From CANHEE01 sp043777755 (GTDB lineage Bacteria > Bacteroidota > Bacteroidia > Chitinophagales > Saprospiraceae), in contig JAYWHK010000028.1 of the NCBI GenBank assembly GCA_043777755.1, positions 1-35,686 of the forward strand: DNA of 35,686 bases, read 5' to 3'. The notes under the pieces were generated by a model, which worked only from the letters and a program-made list of their open reading frames with translations, did no database searches and had not been told where the DNA came from. Shown here piece by piece: positions 30,001 through 35,686 of the stretch. The translations under genes and the position numbers were made by a program. How positions within the stretch are numbered: position 1 is the stretch's first letter; each line of letters opens with the position of its first letter.

Positions 30001-33000
30001 AATACAGGAACAACCACATCTCAAGTTATCTTTTATGAAACTTTAGGTATTGTAGAAATACATACAACTAATGCGAGTACCAATGGCGCAAAACCAAAGC
30101 TCATCGGTTTGCAAAATGCCACAAAAGACGTAGGTGCAACTGCAATAAATGGTTCTACGGGTAATATTGTTAATCAAGGTTACCGATTTAGCCCTCCTAC
30201 TAACTATACTACAACATGGTCAGGACCGGATATTACAACAACACCTGTGACAGGTACTAATATTTTTAATATTAATGCAACTCCTGCAACAGTTGGAACA
30301 AAAACATATTCAATAGTTTATACAAACTCAGTAACAAGTTGTTCTAATTCTACATCGCCTGCAACAAGAAGTATCGTTGTAAGTCCTGCAACAGTTGTAG
30401 GAACTATAACTGGGACTAGTGCTGTGTGTAATGATGGTGTAAATACAGGTACACTAACATTATCAGGACATACAGGTGCTGTAACCAAATGGCAGTCTTC
30501 TTCAAATCTTGCTTTTACAACACCAGTGAATATTGCGAATACGACCAATACGCTCACCTTCTCCAATCTTACAGCTACTACGTATTATCGTGCAGCTGTA
30601 AAAAGTGGAGCTTGTTTAGAAGGCTTTACACCTGTATTTACAGTTACAGTAAATCCTTTACCTGCAACACCAACCATTACAGGTACATTATCATTCTGTA
30701 CAGGTGGTAGCACGGTATTAACGAGTTCGGCTACGACAGGTAATCAGTGGTACAAAGACGGCGCACTGGTATCTGGTGAAACAGCGACTACATATACCGC
30801 TACAACGGTAGGTTCATATACTGTAGTTGTGACAAGTGCAGCAGGCTGTACATCAGCAGTATCAGCGGCAAGTGTAGTGACAGAAAGTCCATTGCCAACA
30901 GCAAGTATTGCGTATAGCAATGGCCCAATTTGTTCTGGCTCAAATGCAACTTTTACTTTAACAGGTACAAGTGGCGCAACAGTCACATATAATTTAAATG
31001 GTACTTCTGCAACAGCTACTTTAACAGGTGGTACAGCAACAGTAACAGCAACAGCGGCTACTGCAAATCAAGTATTGGCATTGGTATCTATCACAGATGG
31101 TACTTGTGGACAAACTTTAACAGGTTCATCAACAGTTACAGTCAATCCAGCAGCAAACGCAGGTACAGTAGTAGCATTAACACCTAATCCTTGTCAAGGA
31201 ACAACACAAACCGTCACACTTGCTGACTTATTAACAGGTGAAGACACCGGTGGGACATGGACAACAAACCCTGCGAATCCAAGTGCAACAGGCTTTAATG
31301 CAGGAGCAGGAACATTCACAACGGGAGCAAACATTGCAGGTGATTACAAATTCACCTACACTGTAACAGGCACAACGCCTTGTCCAAATGATGCAAAAGA
31401 AGTGACCGTAACCATTGTTTCTTGTGGCCCAACAGCGGCAACAATTGCATTGGCAGCTGGCGCGCCAAGTACTGTATGTGCTGGTGCTACATCAAGCATT
31501 GCAGTTGCCATTACAGGTGGCACAAGCCCTTACGAAATTATCTACTCAATAGACGGTGTAAATCAACCAGCAGTAACAGGATATGTAAGCAACAATCCAA
31601 TTGTGGTGACTCCTGTACCGACATCTCCAGCAACAACAGTGGAGTACAAAATTGTATCTGTAAAAGATGACCTTAACCAAACAGGTACAGGTATATCTTC
31701 AACAGGTGTAAGTGTTACAGTTAATCCCTTACCAGCAGCAGGCACAGATACTTATGGACTATGTAGTTCAACAACAACAGCCACATTCAATTTGGATGCT
31801 TTTGCTACGGTTTCAACAACGATAAACCCTTCTGGTGCAACAGTCACTTGGTTCACTGATGCAGGTTTAACAACAGCAGCAACTCCTTCGGGTGCCTTTG
31901 TTTCTCCAAGTGCAACTGTATATGCAAAAGTGACAAATGCTACTTGTAGCAATTCAACACCAGTAACATTAACAGTCAATACAAATCCAACCATTACTTT
32001 AGTAACAGTAGCACCTGTTTGTCTTGGAGCAACTTCGGTTAATCTTCCATATACAGCAACAGGAACACCTACACAATATACTTTAGTACCAGATGCGTCA
32101 GCAATGACCGCAGGATTTACTACAGTAACTTATACAACATTACCAGCGACACCTATCGCATTGGCGATACCAGGAACAGTAGCAGCAGGTACGTATAATT
32201 TTACTCTAAAAGTAAAAAGTGCCGCACTTTGTGAATCAGCAGATGTAGCAGTTGTAGCTGTAATTACAGCCTTACCATTGAGTGCAGGAACAAACGGCAC
32301 ATTAACGGTATGTGCAGGCACAACGCCAACAAACGCTCAATTATTTGGAGCATTAGGTGGTACGCCAGCAGCAGGTGGAACATGGACGAATAGCGGTTTA
32401 GTTTACACATATACCCAAGCAGCGACATCTCCTTGTACGACAGACAACACGGCGACGGTAACGGTGACAGAGCAAGCCTTACCATTGAGTGCAGGAACAA
32501 ACGGCACATTAACGGTATGTGCAGGCACAACGCCAACGAACGCTCAATTATTTGGAGCGTTAGGTGGTACGCCAGCAGCAGGTGGAACATGGACGAATAG
32601 CGGTTTAGTTTACACTTATACACAAGCAGCGACATCACCATGTACGGTAGACAACACGGCGACGGTAACGGTAACGGAAACAACACCAATAACACCAACA
32701 TTCACAGCAGTATCAGCGATTTGCTCAGGTGCAACATTATCAGCATTGCTAACGACATCAACGAATGGCATTGCAGGAACATGGTCACCAGCATTAAACA
32801 ATACAGCGACGACGACGTACACCTTCACGCCAACAGCGGGACAATGTGCGACGACGACGACGATGACGATTACAGTGAATCCTTTACCAACTGTAGCTCC
32901 AATCACAGGAATGCCAGCAGTATGTGTAGGAACTACAACGACCTTAGCAAATTCTACAGCAGGAGGCGTTTGGTCAAGTTCGGATATGGTGATTGCAGCA

Positions 33001-34692
33001 GTAGATGCAGTTGGAGTGGTAACAGGAGTAGCAGTAGGTTCTGCAACGATAAGTTATGCGGTAACAAATGCAGCAGGCTGTACGACAACTGTAACAGGTT
33101 TAGTAGCGGTGAATGGAAATCCAACAGCAGCGATTATACCAGCGTCACCAACAGTTTGTGGTAGTGCAACGACAACAACCATTACAGCAGCTGGAGGTTC
33201 TTCATACCTTTGGTCAAATACAACAGCAATAGCAGCAAATCCTGTTGGAGTTGGTTCTTATACGGTAACAGTGACCAATAGTGATGGTTGTACAGCAACA
33301 GCTTCAACAAACGTGACCGCTACAGCGATTACTGTTGATGCGGGTTCTGATATGCCAACTTGTCCAGGTTCTGCAACAACTTTAACGGTAATAGGTACAT
33401 CGGGTGCTACATATACTTGGAATGATCCAGCTAATAGCACAACAGCTTCAATTATGGTGACTCCAATGACAACAACAACATATACAGTAACAGCAACGGT
33501 TGGTGCTTGTACAGCAACAGATGCTGTAATTGTAAATGTTGGAGCAGCGGCATTGGCATCAAGTGGTTCAGATAATTTAGCGATTACTTGTGAAGATGGA
33601 ACATGGTCATACTATGCACCAGCAGCTACACCAGATAAATTCTTCTTTGCTATTGAATGGGGTACAGCAAATGCAACAACAAAAACTACAGCAAAAGTCG
33701 ATATTAAACTTAGTGCAAGTGTGGATAAAGTTGAAGCGGGTGCAGATGGTACATATACTATGAAGCGTTACTGGGATGTTCATGATGGTACAGCTGCGAA
33801 AGGACCACTTACCCTTGCAGCACCTGTAAATGTTCGTTTCTTCTATGATGTAGCAGAAAAAGCAGCAGTGGATAATGCAGCAACAGCTTATTTGCCAGCG
33901 GCGCAAGCAACAAATCCAGCTGCAATAGTTGAACCATCAAGTTGGTTTAAAACAGCGGATGCTTCTGGTGCATATAATCCAGCAACACGTTTGACAGCAC
34001 CTGGACTTTTAAACTGCGTTTTATTAACAGATGTTTCTTCAGGAGCAACAATGAATGGTATTGCGTATGCACAATTCAATGGCTTGACAGGTTTCTCTGG
34101 TGGTACGTATGCAGGAGGTGTTGGTGCAGCTACTGTTTTACCAATTACATTGTCTAAATTCACAGCTAAAAAAGTGAACAATGACATACAATTGGCTTGG
34201 GTGACACAAACAGAGAAAAATGTAGCAAGATTTGAGGTGGAACGTTCTGCGGATGCGCAAAACTTTATTTCTATTGGAACAAAAAGTGCAAAAGGAAATT
34301 CAAATGTAGCTTTATTCTATGATTTGATGGACACTCGTCCATTGTCTGGAAACAATTACTACCGTTTGAAAACTACGGATAATGACGGTTCTGTAACTTA
34401 TAGTAGTGTTGTTAATGTATTCTTTGGCAAATCATTTAATGCAGATATTCGTCCGAATCCAGTTCGTAATGACTTAAATATCGTTACGTTTGCAGATGAA
34501 AAAATGGACATCAATATCAGAGTATTTGACATGACGGGTAAAGAAGTATTGTATATTCCAATGGGTATTAACAAAAATACAGATAGCAATTCAATTGATG
34601 TAACACAACTTTTACCAGGTGTGTATAACATTCGTTTTGAAAATGCAAATCACAGTTTGTTAGAGAATCGTAAATTTGTAAAAGTAAATTAA
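24088..34692 (+). CDS. Giant T9SS-secreted adhesin-like protein
   Basis: 3,534 residues from MKRILFLFIAF; an upstream in-frame ATG (24019) would bury this signal peptide behind 23 residues and is rejected. Cleavage is likely after about residue 19. Residues about 30-1400 are Thr/Gly/Ser/Ala-rich beta repeats with adhesin-like units, including a WHVPGTWDGGVVP unit near 911. Two fibronectin III-like domains follow (about 1411-1631), an IPT/TIG domain (1631-1708), a nidogen-like beta domain (about 1805-2048, with NGTMMFG and YWTEGYAPNRRFIV), then a long run of Ig/PKD-like units of 70-90 residues, many with paired Cys (2050-3150). A unique region (3155-3348), a segment common before T9SS tails (FEVERSADAQNFISIG), and a type A sorting domain (about 3448-3534: RPNPVRNDLNI, VFDMTGKEVL, LPGVYNIRF) end it. 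Secreted to or anchored on the cell surface; ligand unknown. Confidence 0.88.
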   Translation: MKRILFLFIAFVGITAIATGQPTVLGTQLINGSYTTYDLNTVGGFKQIRLQATSAATSGARNWEFASGTAGAVNYGVTWRPYTTGQVMSVNTFIPTTFANGARYTVNSGSSGLLPAIVANSYYTFNVSNLASADNTMALLETSYNPTAISSVTRNPATPSATQAVAVTVTTATAPQAGENVFVRYSTTSNFVSSTLVQASFTGTTGVAYIPGTTAGTTIYYYVFSSNASSATIGTNYDMFTLNLNNNSGANYSYTVAAATASTFYTWNPISGSQAWNVAANWTPTRTTVAATDVLQFINGGSSTATNVPAETVSRIIVANNTTVNLQSAATATLIIASDGTSTNELTVEAGSSLISNGTTAALTITYGGTGSTGNIAGTMEITSPSGTIANAFNFTGGTTPVTTVTGTLANGQATGTGVGVITGTTATLIMASGSTYNHKFQAAAGTIPIATWSTGSTCLISGYIVGGPLAGASLNQTFSNFTWNCPAQTGNINHSYLGTMAVTGTMTVVSTGTGSLRWTGTGAYTINVVNYVQTGGTVDLANGTSISTMTFNISGSLSHTGGTLSSGGTVTCNPILHFNGTTNQAVSFATAPTGPITYRISNPAGITLTGPTATFPLGNGTLGGLRISTTAADPVTFTGTSTTFAYNAANSTLTYDAAGNVTATAVTFPSASGPTGLTINVGTGNVVNVPFSRTVGTNITMTAGDIDMTSNTLTLGTAATSAATAGVLSYTAGNIRVTTGRFTRWYASTVALQTSIPSSGIGFYPLANGSGAQRRLGIYNSVSVTTSTGGTISAGLTDGAGMTTASFSDGAFAVTKITNGSWNLTQSGVVLSAAASLALTPTTGIANFTAITNLRLTQAAAALGTHVAAGGTITTPIVSRTGLTLANMTAAAHVIASGTADAAISSKQTGLWHVPGTWDGGVVPGCGDAPLIASGTTVTVDATSGTPQTGNTTIAAGGTLVVSGGTLTVGCTLNNNSLTNNGTLTVSGGILNINGNFNVAAGTFNQSGGTINVDGTGATSAAGSIVNFTGGAYNLSGGTLTIVDPAIATTQNAFTYSGTPIVICTGTHTTMFGDGSSTQVGTTDGFLLNNPTTKFNFRNLIINGTALGANRFVKQTATSISVLGDMTINANSEHRSSTYSIHLAGNLINNGTLISDGTGGDGLRFNNFSTGASVAVTNAQSVSGTGVFANASASPTANATIIVVNNSNATGVTLNVPLSVSNTLTMTSGIINTSATSVLQLGTATVAGTLSGTPSATNMVRGPFARTFAASRTATGTYTNTTLFPTGKGTSYLPIFVDPTTTASGPVIFTSEAFTSNTGTLGTSVLTLGAERWQALPTTGSANLTTTFIRLGDANIATLDKILQSASASGSYESVPVSTTYAAGTPNTLTTAAGLTAYTGFLSFGTLNPCSVPTAQPTVLTFPNKTTLTVAGTFTAASPAPSHYLVVRYPSASAVTNPVDFTSYASGNTLGLGTVVSSGTTNTFTATGLSATTTYDFYVYSYNNSGCFGPVYMTAASTPAAAPLTASVTTCTTTTGTPGTPTSSLISASGFTATWTMSSTTGVDYEIDLSTSSTFTTYVSGFQALNVGTGILTKTFTGLNPVTTYYTRVRAVITGCSSANTSNLTVVTLATPTITAISNNACAGPATLTITGTNLAGSTSVTVGGTAATILTNTATSITATVAAGVSGIVVSTNPNGTASSATSYSVGTLALVTVTPSVASLCGAGGTSDLTASSAYAGYTYAWTSLSAGATLSTTTGATTTATLTATGDIKLTASDAGLACATDVFTSIGVYPFPSATMTATSDTICLGSSVTVASGLSAGNFSYASIPHAPLSAPSNAVNLCTNGSQIAPLGTPVSGGDLDDGGWSGIPLNFSFNFFGTSYSTVAVGTNGTMMFGTVPGFGTTAGQLGQYIFNTTPTAFPNTGNPGNVIATPSRDNDLKTAGNIKYWTEGYAPNRRFIVAYIGVPEFGNTGTTTSQVIFYETLGIVEIHTTNASTNGAKPKLIGLQNATKDVGATAINGSTGNIVNQGYRFSPPTNYTTTWSGPDITTTPVTGTNIFNINATPATVGTKTYSIVYTNSVTSCSNSTSPATRSIVVSPATVVGTITGTSAVCNDGVNTGTLTLSGHTGAVTKWQSSSNLAFTTPVNIANTTNTLTFSNLTATTYYRAAVKSGACLEGFTPVFTVTVNPLPATPTITGTLSFCTGGSTVLTSSATTGNQWYKDGALVSGETATTYTATTVGSYTVVVTSAAGCTSAVSAASVVTESPLPTASIAYSNGPICSGSNATFTLTGTSGATVTYNLNGTSATATLTGGTATVTATAATANQVLALVSITDGTCGQTLTGSSTVTVNPAANAGTVVALTPNPCQGTTQTVTLADLLTGEDTGGTWTTNPANPSATGFNAGAGTFTTGANIAGDYKFTYTVTGTTPCPNDAKEVTVTIVSCGPTAATIALAAGAPSTVCAGATSSIAVAITGGTSPYEIIYSIDGVNQPAVTGYVSNNPIVVTPVPTSPATTVEYKIVSVKDDLNQTGTGISSTGVSVTVNPLPAAGTDTYGLCSSTTTATFNLDAFATVSTTINPSGATVTWFTDAGLTTAATPSGAFVSPSATVYAKVTNATCSNSTPVTLTVNTNPTITLVTVAPVCLGATSVNLPYTATGTPTQYTLVPDASAMTAGFTTVTYTTLPATPIALAIPGTVAAGTYNFTLKVKSAALCESADVAVVAVITALPLSAGTNGTLTVCAGTTPTNAQLFGALGGTPAAGGTWTNSGLVYTYTQAATSPCTTDNTATVTVTEQALPLSAGTNGTLTVCAGTTPTNAQLFGALGGTPAAGGTWTNSGLVYTYTQAATSPCTVDNTATVTVTETTPITPTFTAVSAICSGATLSALLTTSTNGIAGTWSPALNNTATTTYTFTPTAGQCATTTTMTITVNPLPTVAPITGMPAVCVGTTTTLANSTAGGVWSSSDMVIAAVDAVGVVTGVAVGSATISYAVTNAAGCTTTVTGLVAVNGNPTAAIIPASPTVCGSATTTTITAAGGSSYLWSNTTAIAANPVGVGSYTVTVTNSDGCTATASTNVTATAITVDAGSDMPTCPGSATTLTVIGTSGATYTWNDPANSTTASIMVTPMTTTTYTVTATVGACTATDAVIVNVGAAALASSGSDNLAITCEDGTWSYYAPAATPDKFFFAIEWGTANATTKTTAKVDIKLSASVDKVEAGADGTYTMKRYWDVHDGTAAKGPLTLAAPVNVRFFYDVAEKAAVDNAATAYLPAAQATNPAAIVEPSSWFKTADASGAYNPATRLTAPGLLNCVLLTDVSSGATMNGIAYAQFNGLTGFSGGTYAGGVGAATVLPITLSKFTAKKVNNDIQLAWVTQTEKNVARFEVERSADAQNFISIGTKSAKGNSNVALFYDLMDTRPLSGNNYYRLKTTDNDGSVTYSSVVNVFFGKSFNADIRPNPVRNDLNIVTFADEKMDINIRVFDMTGKEVLYIPMGINKNTDSNSIDVTQLLPGVYNIRFENANHSLLENRKFVKVN
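32269..32682 (+). repeat. Two near-identical 207-bp units in the adhesin gene
   Basis: Units 32269-32475 and 32476-32682 differ at only a few, mostly silent positions. Each encodes 69 residues (from ALPLSAGTNGTLTVCAG to TATVTVTE) with two Cys. The other Ig-like units in the protein are far more diverged, so this copy is recent or kept alike by gene conversion. Confidence 0.95.
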
Positions 34693-34716
34693 TACTTTTT
34701 AAAATGAATTAAAAAT

Positions 34717-34757
34717 AAAAGCGGTAGCAACATTTATTTGTTGTTACCGCTTTTTTT
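34717..34757 (+). terminator. Rho-independent terminator of the adhesin gene
   Basis: A 16-bp stem (34717-34732 with 34739-34754, one G-T pair) with a 6-nt loop and a run of T, 25 nt after the stop codon. Confidence 0.92.
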
Positions 34758-34769
34758 ACGTAAGTAACC

Positions 34770-35110
34770 TCTCGAACAATCAAAACGATGTCTTACATTC
34801 TCTCTTGAAGGTCTTACTTTTTGAAAACAACACCTTATTACCTTGCAACAAGGTGTCAAGTTCCCAACATGACGAATCATTTTTAGTGTTGAAGCCATTG
34901 CTTTCAAAAAACAACTTGTCGTATTGTTGCTACAATCTACCAAATGTCCAAAATGACACGTCACTTTCGTTGTCGAAGACATCAGTCAGATAAAATGACT
35001 TGTGATTACAAAATAGCGAGGTATTGAACTTCTAAACTGACAAGTGATTTTTAGTTTTGAAGACCTTCGTTCTTGAAAATGATAGCTTGATTGCACAACA
35101 CCAGAGGTCA
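34770..35110. repeat. Degenerate 84-bp tandem repeat array
   Basis: The word GAAG starts at 34807, 34891, 34975 and 35059, exactly 84 nt apart each time. Each is followed 60-70 nt later by a TGACNNGTSA-like motif (34870, 34954, 35039) and then a T-rich stretch. A weaker partial unit precedes 34807. 84 nt is 28 codons, and the minus strand is open from 34982 to 34734 with a 28-residue amino acid repeat: (M/R)xS(T/R), then H, then a CF(L/Q)K. On that strand the next unit to the right is broken by TGA. I see no start signals, and do not call a gene. Confidence 0.75.
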
Positions 35111-35311
35111 AAAGAAGTTATAAATAGTCATATTCAAATAAAAAAAGGTTAAAATTAAAAAAACATCTATCTTTGCCATACAAAAAATGTTGTTACATTC
35201 TCCCTGCTGGACGTGATTTGTCACAATGAGTCCTTCGTGACCTAACCAAGCGAGATGTGGTAGTTTTGTGTTTTTTTGAGTCAAAAACACCTGCGCCAAT
35301 AGCATCACGTA

Positions 35312-35380
35312 GAGAAAAGGCACGCCTTTTCTCGCACTACGCAAGGTACATGAAACACGAGAAAAGGCACGCCTTTTCTC
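35312..35380. repeat. Pair of identical 22-bp palindromes (REPIN-like)
   Basis: GAGAAAAGGC-AC-GCCTTTTCTC occurs at 35312-35333 and 35359-35380. With GTA before the first and TAC after the second, the whole is an inverted pair with GTAGAGA outer ends, the same outer ends as the REP pair in the RAYT gene. Confidence 0.85.
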
Positions 35381-35411
35381 TACATAGATTTTAATTTTTC
35401 CCCAATACCCT

Positions 35412-35446
35412 GCTGGTGCATGGTATGACCGCTGGTGCATAGTATG
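35412..35446 (+). repeat. Short direct repeat, 19-bp period
   Basis: GCTGGTGCAT(G/A)GTATG occurs at 35412-35427 and 35431-35446. It lies within the patchwork of repeats and no function is apparent. Confidence 0.85.
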
Positions 35447-35686
35447 TAAAAGTTGAAAAACAAAAACTAAACTATTCGCTGGACGTGATTTGTCACGAAG
35501 GACCCCTTTGGAGCAATCACGTTCTTCTGTGTGAATGTTTTCAACATAGCGAAGCAGTATATGACTCTACTAAAGACTCGTGCAGCTAACGCATCGTCAG
35601 AGACGACCAAACAGAATAGCTCGATTACAAATCGAGCCAAGCGAGCTGCGGTAGTTTTGTGTTTTATTGAAGACAGACTTAGAGCC

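Larger units (their letters stand above)
35206..35666 (+). repeat. Dispersed repeat in two copies
   Basis: Copy 1 (35206-35276) and copy 2 (35478-35666) start with the same 19 bases GCTGGACGTGATTTGTCAC and end with CCAAGCGAG, then GTAGTTTTGTGTTTT. Copy 2 is 118 nt longer in the middle. The rest of this 480-nt stretch has no credible gene. Confidence 0.8.

Overview
The window joins two kinds of DNA. Positions 1 to about 2,480 look eukaryotic, most likely diatom. This part holds one intron-free, low-complexity reading frame whose C-terminal third carries a sequence pattern I associate with a large diatom protein family. From about 2,509 to the end the DNA is bacterial, AT-rich and clearly Bacteroidota. 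The evidence is a type IX secretion (T9SS) sorting domain, a TonB-dependent receptor with a carboxypeptidase-D-like N-terminal domain, Bacteroidota promoters (TAnnTTTG -7 boxes) and the absence of Shine-Dalgarno sites. The class within Bacteroidota is not resolved. A likely source is a diatom culture or metagenome with an associated bacterium. The joint at 2,475-2,508, next to a 7-bp microsatellite, is more likely an assembly chimera than a natural insertion, but the sequence alone cannot decide.

Bacterial layout. 2.5-9.7 kb, all minus strand: a VWA protein, a lipocalin-like lipoprotein, a lone mreB, a membrane-anchored EEP phosphatase/nuclease, a DctA-type dicarboxylate symporter, an AEC permease and an uncharacterised protein that may have a PD-(D/E)XK nuclease fold. 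Most of these are separate transcription units with their own -7 boxes or hairpins. 9.8-12.6 kb: a doublet of matched hairpins and a TonB-dependent receptor with no SusD partner. 12.9-15.2 kb: a REP-associated tyrosine transposase (RAYT), and divergent from it an unusual fusion of a putative cytoplasmic HTH domain, one membrane span and a periplasmic TRAP-type solute-binding domain. Palindromes with a GTTGC-N3-GCAAC core lie inside both coding sequences, in frame, and between the two genes. 15.2-18.2 kb: upp, then a histidine kinase divergent from a SPOR protein, with this pair bracketed by two ~100-bp direct repeats. 18.2-23.3 kb: a TMTC-like membrane TPR protein and a class A penicillin-binding protein. 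24.1-34.7 kb: one gene for a 3,534-residue secreted adhesin-like protein ending in a T9SS sorting domain. 34.7-35.7 kb: a terminator, a degenerate 84-bp (28-codon) tandem repeat and a patchwork of palindromic dispersed repeats, with no convincing gene.

Common themes. The genes fit a surface-active, probably gliding or surface-attached Bacteroidota cell: envelope building (MreB, PBP1A, SPOR), uptake (TonB receptor, DctA, AEC), and T9SS export of a giant adhesin. The most promising material for new biology is the RAYT/REP cluster that has entered protein-coding sequence, the HTH-membrane-solute-binding fusion that looks like a one-component metabolite sensor, and the 84-bp repeat array.
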